A stretch of 64,000 bases of DNA from Lingula anatina (Eukaryota > Brachiopoda > Lingulata > Lingulida > Lingulidae): the NCBI RefSeq assembly GCF_001039355.2, contig NW_019774247.1, positions 379,226 to 443,225 of the forward strand, given 5' to 3'. This document shows, one piece after another, positions 35,600 to 47,252 of the stretch. Below the pieces are notes generated by a model. The model had not been told where the DNA came from, did no database searches, and worked only from the letters and a program-made list of their open reading frames with translations. Every line of letters starts with the position of its first letter. Position 1 is the stretch's first letter. Both the position numbers and the translations under genes were made by a program.

Positions 35600-36430
35600 A
35601 ATCACTGAAAAATTGCCTTTCAAATATTTGTTGTAACAGACATTTAAGCAACAATTCTGTCAGCGACATATGGANGGCATTTGCCCATTGGTTCCTCTGG
35701 ATGAAAACCTTAACGCTGCCAGATACAGAGACATTCTCCAGCAGAACCTGGAACCGTTCGCAAGAGGGATATACAGAGACAATTTTAGATTGCAACATGA
35801 CAATGCAACTCAACACACAGCCCGCTTAATTGCAGACTTTATCCGACAAAACAACATTCAGCTGATGCCACAGCCAGCAATAAGCCCAGATGCAAACCCA
35901 ATTGAGCACATGTGGGACGAACTTGGTCGTGCTATTCAGAGGAGAAACCCTCCCCGTGCAAATCTATATGAATTGCGAGATGCCCTTCAAGATGAATGGA
36001 CCAGAATTTCTCTCCAAAGAGCTGTAACTCTAGTTCACAGTATGCCACGCCGTTTGGCGGCCATTATCCAAGCTCGGGGTGGACATACCCGCTATTGAGA
36101 TTAATAATGAACTCTGAAGATGTTTCTTGGCAATTTTCCCTAATTTCATATTAATTGTCACTCACAGTAAAAATTTATGTTTAATTTTTCACTTGGTACT
36201 GTTATGTAAAATAAAGTACTTTTTTGGGGCCATGTGAAAAAAAACCTAAATAAATTAACGCTTTTTTCACACTTCCATTGGTTGTTTCTCCTTGACTTTA
36301 CCAATCCTCCAGCTTCACATATTTAACAATATAAACAGTATTAATTTGGTAATATCAATAATAATGAAAGAAACAGGGCGATATGCATCCCAAAATTCCG
36401 TGTACCAACCATTTTGGGCAAGAGTGTATA
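35600..36430 (+). pseudogene. Tc1-type (DD34E) transposase remnant
   Basis: The frame 35670-36098 encodes the C-terminal part of a Tc1/mariner transposase: GNLNAxRYRD-like ENLNAARYRD, then LQHDNATQHTA (second catalytic Asp) and SPDANPIEHMWDELG (catalytic Glu). Exactly 34 residues separate Asp and Glu, as in Tc1. The end is RRLAAIIQARGGHTRY and a stop. The N-terminal DNA-binding half and first Asp are missing, and an N lies at 35675. A likely 3' terminal repeat, inverse CACTCTTGCCCAAAATGG, ends near 36426 at a TA. No left terminal repeat was found, so it is truncated and presumably dead. Confidence 0.85.
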
Positions 36431-37893
36431 TTAGTGGAAGATCAGCAAGTGTAAAGCATTGACTAAAATACGAAGACATTAGGTAGACGGTTAAGTGAAA
36501 GCGGGCTAAGTTTTTTTTTTATGTGGATATGGTAAATTTTTAAATAGATAAACTTTAAAAATAATTTGAATAAAAAAATATAGCCAAAAATTGAGTGGTG
36601 TCTTTTAAAATTTCTTAAAATTGTACCCACACAGTAGGGAATATATACATTGGAATTGAATTGGAGGGATAAACATATATTAACATATATCACTAGCAAA
36701 TTTGTTTGCCGAAAAAAAGATGTTACTGATCTGAATTCTGAATTCCAAGTTAGTGAATTTCTCTCTTAAGCCGGCTGTGAACGGGCAGTCACACAGAACA
36801 TGTTGCATAGTTCGCGCACGTACAATTTTCATACTGTTCAGCGACATTTTATATGTTTGCATGCAGCTATGTGCAATAGCGAATGGCAAAATACCTGTAA
36901 ACATTAGCTCTAAGTGACACATGCAACCTATAAATGAGAGGGAGGTAGAGTTTGATGAGTAAAAAGGTTGTAAATACAGTTACACGGAGATCATAATAAG
37001 TAACAAGACATTTTCATTGACTGAACTCATGTTTGGTAATACATCTATAACAGACAATGTATGGATGACAAATGTATACCAGACATTATGATATGTATCT
37101 TGTAGCAAATGAAAATTAGAGGATTTAATTGCAAATAAGTATTTTCATTTTAAGAGCACAATCAGCATATCAGATAATCTTCTTCACCTTTTATACCGGT
37201 GGTGAACCACGAGCTTTTAAAAAGAAAGAAAGAAAATATGTGTGAGAAGAACGTGAAATACTTACTCTCTGGGTTAAATTTGATGTTTTAAAGTAAAGGT
37301 CATTAACAACTGATCGACCATTCAACTTTCGTAAGTCAAGCAAAGAATGAAATAAGCCCAACGTGTAAAATTCCTCTTCATATTGCACGTGCACAAGCAT
37401 TCACTACGTACAGCAATGTCAGGGATTAATTTCTCAGCGTGAGGAAGGTGCAACAACGTTTTTATTTATGAAATTGATCTTTGGGATTACAAAAACTCGT
37501 GCCTTTGCCCGGCGGCGATTTTAATGCCAATGCCCCGACCTTCTGTGAACGCTCTGTACAAATCTCTTTCAGAACTTAATCAGAGCGTGCACTGCTATGT
37601 GCCCCGGCTTTAACTGAGAAAACAGCCCGAGGCGAAATGCGTGTGCCTTTTGAAGACGCAACCTTTGATTAATACTAGAAATCACGACGTCTCCTGAATA
37701 AAGGATTATTCGATTTAAGAAGGAATCTAACGTCAAAGCAGTAAAATACCTAAGATTAATATAGATTTTATATGATGTTTCCCCTGATTCTTTTTCTTCG
37801 GAATTTTAACAGAAAATGTATAGATGTGGATTTGCGAGAATCACCAACCAAGGTTAACGTGCTCTTAATAAAAATAATTAAATAACATGGCAG

Positions 37894-37897
<4 letters not shown>

Positions 37898-37938
<41 letters not shown>

Positions 37939-37978
37939 AACACACACAAACACAAACACACACACACACACACACACG
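37898..37978. repeat. (CT)n(CA)n compound microsatellite
   Basis: A TC array followed by an interrupted CA array. Confidence 0.9.
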
Positions 37979-39267
37979 CAAACACAAACATAAACCAAGA
38001 TACAATGTACAAGAACGCACATTCTCACACGCGCAAACGCAGGAAGGAGAGAAGTACTAAGTATAGACGTACATATGATACCCAAAGAATGAACGTGCAA
38101 CCCGAGCCGAAATATAACGTTTATCGTCTCAGCACCGCCACCAGCGGCCTGAGGACAATATAGGGTATTGCTCGTCTTCCAGATCCCTTCATCGATGTAG
38201 CGTTTCGCTGTCATTGTCAAGTGGCAGAGAGACAAGAAAACAATACACGATAACACACACTGTGGCACTGTAAGCGTCTCTCAATGTCCTAACGCCCTCG
38301 ACACAGCTTTTTGTGTCTACTTTTGATGGACAGGATGACACGACGCACCGTCAAAAATCTATTCTCTTTTAAAAGAAATTTATTGTGCCTTCTTTGTCTT
38401 TTGCCATTTTTTTTCAGGTGATTTATCAAAATGACTGGGGCAACCTTACAATCTGATGGCTGAATCACATTATTAGGTAACACAAAAGTGAAGGGCTTTT
38501 TAAGGTGAACACGTGAAATTGAAAAATAAATCAATTATTTAAAAGCAATAAGACCTATATATATCATACGAGAATTTTTTTTTTACTTGTGAAGGTATTA
38601 TACAATCAAAATGCTGATTCAAATTGAATGCAGTTGATAATGTTAAACACAACGTAACAAAGGTGACACTTTTTTCTTTGGACCAAACTATCCCTTTCCC
38701 TACAGGCAAGTTACTGATTAATTCTACATATTATATTTAACCCCAAGAATAGTGAGTGAAAACTTTGAATTGATGGACCAACATTTTTCATATAATGAGT
38801 GAGTCAGACCCGAAGATACAGGTAGGGGGTAAGAAAAAAAAATAGATAAAATTGACAAAAATTTATTTAAGAGAACGCTCCGCATCCTTTGAAATTGTCC
38901 GCAACTGCTGGGTACAGGTCAAGAGACTACATCAAAATGAATTATATTCTAACTTTTGAACTCTGGTCAACAATACATATAACTTTCTCCATGCGTAAAA
39001 ATGTGGCAAAGGAATGAGTTTTGTTTGGTCATTTTGCCTCAGGTTCGATTGCATTCGCGTTTTGTATCTGAGCACTGACATTGTTAAAGTGACGTTGACC
39101 GAAACTGTGCTGATTTGATTCTGCTGATGTTATATAAACAGAAAGACAAATCTTTTATCAGTGGATAATAAAGAATGTGTGTGTATGTGTTTAAAAGAGA
39201 GAGATATAGTGAGAATGCTCGTGTGTGTCCTACCGGTAGATCTTGGACGAACAGCCTACACCTATAC

Positions 39268-39487
39268 TTAGACCCCATTTCCAGAGATTAGATCGATCTA
39301 TTTTAGATCGACCTAACTCCCTGGGGGTTCACGCTAAATAGCTGTCAGCCGAGCGGGCACGAAAGTTAATTACCCCCTTACAGCTTGTAGTAGGCGGGAC
39401 AGACATTTAAGTCGGATTATCTGACAGTAATCTAGTGAGACTCCCCGCCGCGATAGATCGATCTAAAAGCTCTGGGAATACAGCCCT
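39268..39487. repeat. MITE family 3 copy
   Basis: The left part, TTAGACCCCATTTCCAGAG with AGATCGATC, mirrors the right part, GATCGATCTAAAAGCTCTGGG. The inner words TTCACGCTAAATAGCTGTCAG and GACATTTAAGTC are shared with the 2905 and 26230 copies. Confidence 0.7.
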
Positions 39488-39488
39488 A

Positions 39489-39770
39489 GATACAGATCTG
39501 CTAAAGATGCTGATATTGGTGTAAAAAGTTCATTGCCTTCAAAGAAAAAAAATATAATTCATGATACAGATCTACCAAAAATGTTGATCTTAGAGTAAAA
39601 AGTTCATTGCCTTCAAATAAAAATATAGATCATGATAAAGATCTGCAAAAGATACTGATCTTGGAGTAAAAAGTTCACTGCCTTCAAATAAAGATATAAT
39701 TGATGGTACAGATCTGCAAAAAATGCTGATCTTGGTGTACAAAGTTCATTGCCTTCACATAAAAATTATG
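39489..39770. repeat. tandem repeat, about 70-75 bp, four units
   Basis: Units start GATACAGATCTGC at about 39489, 39563, 39637 and 39706. Each contains AAAAAGTTCATTGCCTTCAA (GTACAAAGTTC in the last). Confidence 0.9.
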
Positions 39771-40163
39771 TAATGAAGTTTTGCCATTTTTAGGCTTACA
39801 AGTTTAACAGATGCTCAGTGGAAACAAATAATATGCATAATATTTTTGGTGGATATAATAAAATTGAAATGATATATATAAAGTGAAAATTACAAAATTA
39901 CATCAACTCAGACGGCGGNGAGAAGGGGGTGGTCTACGCTATGTGTTGAGATCAAGTTCCCCTGCCTGTTGCCCATCTATTGTTTTGTTTATTTATTTAT
40001 ATATTTTGTGTCCCACCAAGGTGTTTGCAGAATGTACAGATTGTTCTTAGATAAATATGGTAAAATAAACTATAACCGATTGAAAGCTTTTATTTTGGTT
40101 GGTCAGATGTTTACGCTGGTCATCAAGCCATGTGGTCAGACATTGTCGTTACTGTGAGAAGAG

Positions 40164-40308
40164 TTGAGGGGGGGGGGGGGGGGTTGGGGGGGGGGCACTC
40201 TGGGTAAATATGATCTTGGTAAACTAAGGTTTCACGGCAAAAGGTCCATATTTTCAGAAAAAGACCCCCCTCCCCCACCTTTTGCAATTGCTGGCTACGG
40301 GTGTGGTC
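40164..40308. mobile_element. MITE family 1 copy 4, degraded
   Basis: The left end is lost in a G run. The interior has CACTCTGGGTAAA, AAAGGTCCA and TTTTCAGAAAAAG. The right end GCTGGCTACGGGTGTG is a mutated form of the family end. Confidence 0.65.
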
Positions 40309-41175
40309 AATCAACTTACAACAAACGCAAATACATATCAGATCTAGGGAAGGACAGCGTGAGTACGCGTATGTCGAGGTGTGATCTGAAAATAGGGGGG
40401 AGGGTTTACATCCGTCTGTACCCGAGTGTCAGAACACAGGTAAGCCTATCATCAAGTAATTTCATACCATTAAGTCCAAGTTTATAGCCCCTTTTGTTTA
40501 CCGGCTTGGGGGATCTTATGGCAAAATTAAAGCTCCCGAGTATCCGGTATTCCTGTCACGTCCGTCACATGAACGGGGCACGCGCGGAGAAAGCGCCTTC
40601 CGTCCCTGGTCGAGCGTGAAATTAATATCAATTTAAATTTAACAACGATTGCCAACACTAGTATTCTTTTCCTTTAATTATGTAATTATCTTAAGAGGAC
40701 GTGGGTGTCATGTTTGTTTTCTTTGCTAAGTTTGCTTAATTTGATCCCTTTTTTTTTCGGGTTTTCAAACTGCACGTGCGCTCGGAGGTGAGGCTTTTGC
40801 TATAGGTTTTTCAATTGCTGAATGCGGTTTCGTTGATACGGCCACCCATATCGACGTGCTCAGCCGCGCGTGTCAGTAGCAAACTATTTTGACATTGACA
40901 ATAGGAATCTATTATCTATTGTCTTATTTTATTGCATTAAATAAGGTAACAATAATATAAGACATGCTGATTGGTATTAACGTGCCATGTTATGATATTC
41001 ATTATCATACTTATTATTTACAGGTACATATACTACTTATCGTAGATTAGTGAGCCAGCAAATGTCAAGCCATGTGCACATTTAGTGCTCATCAAGCATT
41101 CTTCATATCCATAATATTATTATGTTATCTCTTTTATTTTTAGGCATCAAAATAAAAAAAAAACTCATGGAACTA

Positions 41176-41182
41176 TATTTGT

Positions 41183-41220
<38 letters not shown>
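41176..41220. repeat. (GT)n(GA)n microsatellite
   Basis: A TG array then a GA array. A separate (CT)n run is at 41439-41477. Confidence 0.9.
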
Positions 41221-41435
41221 TTTCTACAAGGATTAGTGTCGAGAGTAAGTACGGTAACTGTTGACATGTTTGTTTTTCGCACCGTTTACAAGTGACAGCG
41301 CAAGAATTAACTGATGAGAATTAAAAGAGATGACAAGTCTAAAATCCTGAACATATTTATCTATCTACCTATCTATTCATCCAGCTATTCTCTAACAAGT
41401 ACATCAAAATTTGACGCAGTTCGCAACCCGAAGTT

Positions 41436-41480
<45 letters not shown>

Positions 41481-42651
41481 GTGATTTGGTTTATTACATT
41501 TCATAACTTCATATATACATGTGCCTCAATTATTTTCAGTAAAGGATTGATATTAAAGGAGCTATTCTTTAAAATTTTGGGCTATCGCCTTCCATCTCAA
41601 GGAGAACATCTTTAAATCTTTTCTACTTTGATTTGGGCATAGTTAAAATATTATTTTCATAGCCTTGAAAGTCAATTTTAACAGTGAGACACAGACAAGT
41701 TTCTATTTTTCCTGCTGTCCCATGTGAATTTTTGTAAGGAAATCTACGCCGTGTGTCTGTTTGCTTGTGCATCCGGGCGGACGACGGTCAACTTTGAGCG
41801 CATTATAATCATCATAGCCAGTACATCAAAGTAATATTTCTCGCTCGTGGTTCAAGCACAAACGTTACACCATTGTCAACAATTGCGTTTTAGTTTGCAT
41901 AAGGTATTGAGAAACCCAAACTTCGTGATATGACGCTTAACCTTCTGTACAAGAAGCAGGGCATTTTCTCAACATTCTCATGCAAGTTATACATTACAAT
42001 GTGACAACAATTTAGCAATTAATCCAATAGATATGGACCCCACCTTGGTCCGGTGGGCAAACCACGTCCACTACCGGTCACCTGAGCAAAGAACGCTTGA
42101 CCATTATGCAATAAGCGTTAGTCCGTGAAAAGTAGAAATTAAAGAATAACAAGCCTTATCTTGGATGGAGCGTTAAGTAACTTTGCCTTGCGTCCAGCGC
42201 GTGCCAGCCTATTGTGATACTGAATGGTCACAAAATTGATCTGCTGTGTATTTATTTCGTCGGGGTCAGTCAACCCATGGAATACAGGCTGCGTGTCTTA
42301 TAATTATTCGTTTTATTTGTTGTATAATGCTCACGGCGATAGACGAATTTCTTACTAGATAAATTCTTACAGTTTGCTACTGCTGTGTTTTAAGTGAACA
42401 ATTCTAACACAGTAGAGAGTGTGTGTGCGAGCGCGTGTGTGTTAGAGAGAGAGATAGAGAGAGGTACTAACTTTTCGAAATAAGAGAAGTCAGTTGCTTT
42501 TAGATTTACCCAGATTTTTTCTTTATGCTTCGAAAAAGACAGTACGATTAGAAAGTACGGTTAATGAACATAGTGGCCTAGTAATAATAGCGTTGCAACA
42601 TTACTTACAAAACAACCGGCTCCTTGATATTGGCTGAAAAGATACATATAT

Positions 42652-42723
42652 AGGTTCCACCGAGACTTGAACTCGGATCGCTGGATTCAGAGTCCAGAGT
42701 GCTAACCATTACACCATGGAACC
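42652..42723 (-). tRNA. tRNA-Gln (anticodon CTG)
   Basis: The 72 nt fold as a standard cloverleaf. The acceptor GGTTCCA pairs with TGGAACC. The D-arm region holds the A-box TGGTGTAATGG. The anticodon loop CTCTGAA lies between CTGGA and TCCAG, giving CTG. The T arm holds the B-box GGTTCAA-type word GAGTTCAAGTC. A TTTT run about 12 bp 3' is a likely Pol III terminator. The sequence is identical to the copy at 42977-43048. It sits between the two HES genes. Confidence 0.95.
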
Positions 42724-42976
42724 TCCGGTGGTAAACGGGGTGAGGTCCAAGTCCTTTTTTCACACTTTGGAATCAGAGAACGACCAGAAAACATAAAAGA
42801 AACGAATTAACTAGCTTATGTAGCAATAGATATATGTCTATCGTTTGTATTATTTATTTGAATGAAGAGTGACGATTATACGACGTTCGTTAGAATAGAC
42901 CAATATTAGTTTGCATGTATTGTGGAGAGGGAATTAGAAAAATAAAAAAAGTCGACCCGGACTAAAAAATCAATCA

Positions 42977-43048
42977 AGGTTCCACCGAGACTTGAACTCG
43001 GATCGCTGGATTCAGAGTCCAGAGTGCTAACCATTACACCATGGAACC
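42977..43048 (-). tRNA. tRNA-Gln (anticodon CTG), second copy
   Basis: The 72-nt sequence is identical to the tRNA at 42652-42723, in the same orientation with about 250 bp between. A T6 run (minus strand) lies shortly 3' and should end Pol III transcription. Flanks differ, so identity is confined to the gene. Confidence 0.95.
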
Positions 43049-43719
43049 GCTGATGCACCGATGGGAGAACCATTTTACAAGGATAATTGTTTATACACTA
43101 TTTTAAGATAAATTAGGAGAATTATTATTCTATTTTATTTTATTTATTTATTATTTTTATTTTATTTTTTTTTTGCTCAACATTTTTACCTCTACATATC
43201 TCTTTAAATATCGTTTCTCATTAAAAAGAGAAATGAGATTAAAAGAAAACCCCTGATCTTTTCTGTATTGAAATGAATGGAAGTGGACAAAAGCATGTTA
43301 AATAGGTTGGAACAATAAAAAAATTACGGGCTCTCGTACCTTTCATTATATATAACAATAGCAATAACATCTTGCAGGTTGCTTTTCAATATTTATTTCA
43401 ATAAATAATGTTTGTAAGACACTGATTGTTATTTTGAATATTTACGGCAAGAATGTTTTCTTTATTCGTTGTGTTTTCGCTCACATTCACAAGGAAATAA
43501 AATATCTATTTGCCAAATGGAAAATAATATGTTATATTTAATCTGAATTTTAATCATGGCAATGTAGTAATGTCCTTTGTTTATTGACGAAAACTGTATC
43601 GTCACCTGGTGAAATAGAATTTTTATTGTCTTTTGTGCGAAGTTAGTGAAACAGTGAATAAAGTCAGCTATGAGATCGATGCGATGAAATGTCAATGTAT
43701 CGTCATAGTTTGTAAAAAA

Positions 43720-45976
43720 TCACCAGGGTCTCCACATCTCTTGGCTCACCTGTTGATTTGAGTTGTTACGTTGACCGAAAAAATGGCCTCCAAAATCGTA
43801 ATGGCGCCCTGGCGTTTGTGTCGGCGAGGAAGACGCAGAAGAGGAAGGAGAAGAAAGCGTGGGAGATAAACACTGATTGTCGTCGTAGATTATTGGCGAG
43901 GTCGTAATTTTTAGTTGGCGTTTGGTTTGCGCACTATTTGGTGTGAGATTGAACACGTTGCTGTAGCCCGCTCGGAGCGATAAATCTAACCCTTGGCCAA
44001 CGGGAGAGTGAGGAGACGCAGAGATGGTCACTCTTGAGAACTGACCAGTAGAATCAGGGGACGCCGAGCGGGCAGGCGAGGTCGGTGGCTGCATGCTGTT
44101 GGCGAGGTGGTCAAGCATCTGAAGTCTGTGTTCTGGTTTAATTCCCTGGTGGTGAAGGTAGGCGTTAATTTCTTTGGCGCAATGTTCGTACCCGTCCGCG
44201 TAAGTAGGGGGAGATTGTGGCGTCCTTGGGGTTCTGGGAATCAAGGAAAAATCTGAAACAAGTATAAAAATCTCGGTGAGACCATTAAACACATCATTCA
44301 AACAAAAAAGCACATTTAGAATTTTCTACATCATTTCAGTCTTGTATATAAGATATTTTGCGTCTCCTAAAAATAATAGTCTTTATGAACACAAGGAGCC
44401 ATTTGCTGGGTGTTTGTTAATGGAATTTTGATTAAAACTTACCTCCTTGCTTGTTTTTCCGTAGTCTCTTTAGATAACTGACAGTCAGCTCTAGGATGTC
44501 AGCTTTCTCGAGTTTCGAACTCTTACAGCCGTCGTCCGACTCCATGACGTCGAGGATGATGGTCTTCAGCTCTTCGAGACAACTGTTGATGCGCGCGCGA
44601 CGACGCTTCTCTAACAGTGGTTTCAGACTCTAAAATAAAGCAGAGAAATTAATAAGTAATACAGTCAGATTTCGTTTATCAGTATTTTTTTTTTCAAAAA
44701 AAATGTGTCTGACTCAGTAGATAATTGGTAAACAGCAATCCCGAATAAGATGTGCAAAGATATCAAATAAATAATAAACTAAGATCATCTTTAAAAGTTA
44801 ATGAAGCATTAAAATGCGTTTAGTTCACGTTAAACCGATCTATCAGACAAAATTTCGTTATATAAGAGCTATATATAAGTATAAGAGCTGATCATGCTGT
44901 AGAAATGAGCGAAATTAACGTTGGCATGTTACTCTAAGTCCATTTTTATTGCTGAGCTAAAAAAGGGTTGACCCAAAAATATTGCTAACTGTGCCACTGA
45001 TTTATATACACACTAAAGCATTTGAAAAATGTGATGAAAGGAACCGGCGAGAAAGAGAAACCCTGATAACGGGGTACAAGCTAGGCTTCTCCGCCCCAAC
45101 CGTCCTCCTTCTCTTATCTCTACTACAAAACAAAAAGTGGCTGCCAAATTACTACCTGTGCAACCATATTGATTTATACACTTACGCGTTTGTTAAAAAA
45201 GGAATTCTTTTAGTTTGGAATCTGTCACAATAAGTGTACTGTCACAGACAAGTGCATGCCTTCGAGGAGGTCTAAATAAGACGTGGACCGTCATATTAGG
45301 CGATAAATTTAGCAAAAGTTTACATGTTTTATTCACACGCCATTTTCGCAAAATTCAGTGAGGTTTGCAATGTGTGTGTGTGTGTGTGTGTGTGTGTGTT
45401 GGTAAGAGGGATATAGTAATTGGAAAGTGGTCACCATGCACATGAACATGTCAAATGACAACCCATCGAGTGTGATATACCGCCAACAACACTTTTCGAA
45501 ACGTCTTAATTTAACCACTTTTACCACAAAAGTGCGCGGTGGCTAGGGGCTAGGGGCTTCGTTTATTGCACAGTAAAACTAAATTTTCAGTAAAACTGAG
45601 TAAAATCAAAACAGCTGTAGAGACCACGTTTAGAAGGAAGATACACAGAGTAAACTGGATTCCTGACTCGTCAAGGGTGATGTGAATAATTAACAAAAAT
45701 TAGATTTCCACTGGGGATTTTAAAGAATAAACGATATGATGTCAAATGATTTTTTAAATTTTTTCTATGTGGAATTACGAAGGTTTCCATTCATAGTATC
45801 TGAATGTGACAATAAAAATATATAAAAAAAAAAAAAACAATTGCTTGTTAAGGGAACGAGGCCCACGCCAATGCACCTGTTGCGTTCAAAGATAGAATTT
45901 TTCCCTGTCTACACAAATGTCACAAATTGTCACCATAAACACGTACCTTTCTCGTCGGTGTTTTCTCTGACTGCAT
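43720..45976 (-). CDS. hairy/E(spl)-family bHLH-Orange repressor, HES-B
   Basis: Exons 45976-45947, 44629-44443 and 44252-43720 encode 249 aa. Exon 1 (30 bp) and exon 2 (187 bp) have exactly the lengths and phases of HES-A. The basic region [13 protein letters not shown] and helix 1 are identical to HES-A. Helix 2 ends [11 protein letters not shown]. The Orange domain (about 89-128) has [16 protein letters not shown] and [13 protein letters not shown]. The linker has [10 protein letters not shown] and a Ser-rich stretch. The C-terminus is WRPW, the Groucho-binding motif. It should be a nuclear repressor. The linker is well diverged from HES-A while the bHLH exon is nearly identical in DNA. 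Candidate poly(A) signal TTTATT (minus AATAAA) at 43622-43627. Confidence 0.93.
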
Positions 45977-46087
45977 TTTCGGTGTAATCAGAAATATAAT
46001 CCCTTCCTGAAATTCGGTGTTGAGTCCGTCAGACGAACTGGTAGCTACAAGGCGCTAACAGACTAGTTACTTTCTCCAGCGGTTGAC

Positions 46088-46179
46088 CTTTTATACTGCG
46101 AGGTTAAGACGTCTTTATCGCACGTGACAAAAGGTGGTGCGTGTCGCTTTCAGGTGAATTCCGTAGCTGTTGGCCAATC
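46088..46179 (-). promoter_or_regulatory. HES-B core promoter
   Basis: On the minus strand: a CCAAT-box inverse GATTGG (46179-46174), 12 bp, GAATTCACCTGA (46161-46150), then GTCACGTG (a class B/C E-box, 46128-46121) and TATAAAAG (46095-46088), about 112 bp before the ATG. Order and spacing of the first two match HES-A exactly. A further CCAATC lies just upstream (about 46218-46226). Confidence 0.65.
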
Positions 46180-46988
46180 AAATGAGACGAAATGATTCTC
46201 GGGTTCTTTTGACGCTTGTGATTGGCCAAGAAGAGCTGTCTGGTAATGTTACTTACCTGATAGATTTGCGTGCTAGTCTTAAATTGATCAGCCAGCTATC
46301 CTATTTACTTATATAACTTATCTTGTGACCTAAGGGTACGTGTACATTTTCACTTCTAAATAGATGGTTGTGAATTGCAAAATCGAATCTGCTAATGGCG
46401 ATTTATGCAAATTAATGTTTGACAGAGAAAATAAGTTGGCGAAAATGAAACAAAAGAACAAAATTGATGAGCAAAGCCATGCTTTTACCTATTTACTATC
46501 TATTCTATTTTAATAATCCGTTGATTCAAAATCAGAGGGCATGAACATTGTTATATATTTGTTTCTTCATTTTTTTTCTTAATTTAATGTATTTTCTGGG
46601 GCTATAAACTAAGACGACCTTCAAGGTTTAAGGAAGGTTTGTATACAATTATTTGGTTTAAGCCTGCCTCAAAGTCAAATAGAAACGCCTTGCCGTAATC
46701 TTTCGCTCACGAGTTTATCAAATGTAGTCTTTTATGTAACCCGTCTCCTGTCAGTTCTTCTTTCACTGTTTAAGGCTTCTCGCTTATAAAGCAACACTAT
46801 CTGACAAGCCATCTAAATTGAGATGTCGATATTTATCTGACGAAAATTACTTTTAACAGTGCAATTACAAATCTAGGGCGCTTTCCATTCGAAGTTTACA
46901 ACGTTTAATTCGGACGACCATTTACGCCGATTTAATTGCTGTGATATGAAATAACTCGCTTAAAACACCCGTGTCCCTTAAAGAACGC

Positions 46989-47252
46989 AGGTAATGTGTG
47001 TTATTATTAGTGTTCTCTGAACGCTTAATCAGCGTATCACAACTCCAGCGGCGACGCCGCGTCTCGTCCTGGCGTTATAATAGACGTCGAGAGCCCAAAT
47101 ATTCACACTTAACTCGTTAAGTCCTCTTAAGGATCTGAACAACGCAAAGGGTGCGCGTCCCCTGCGGCCACTTTTTGGAGGTGGTCAATCGGACCAAATC
47201 AGATTGCGATGGACGTTTATTGTAGTGCCAATAATCCCTGTAGTGTTATGAA
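46989..47252 (-). promoter_or_regulatory. proximal mirrored conserved element, HES-B copy
   Basis: Inverse copy of 29839-30101. It begins about 1.0 kb upstream of the HES-B start. Identity is near 97 percent by hand over the central 235 bp, far above the surrounding DNA, which does not align. Confidence 0.75.

Larger units (their letters stand above)
33753..43719. other. intergenic DNA between the convergent HES genes
   Basis: Holds the 3' UTRs of both HES genes, a Tc1 transposase remnant (35600-36430), an AC/CT microsatellite (37898-37978), a family 3 MITE (39268-39487), a 70-75-bp tandem array (39489-39770), a degraded family 1 MITE (40164-40308) and two tRNA-Gln genes. GC-richer patches at 37500-37670, 40540-40870 and 41740-42250 could be regulatory, but no mirror partner was found for them. 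Confidence 0.6.

Noticed and set aside
36680-36922. Minus frame with Cys-rich text next to the Tc1 remnant
   Set aside because: Slightly like the end of a non-LTR reverse transcriptase but lacks diagnostic motifs. Too weak to call.
43001-43021. Repeated 70-bp identical segments (42652 and 42977) as a CRISPR-like or transposon repeat
   Set aside because: They fold as tRNA-Gln genes with A and B boxes and T-run terminators.
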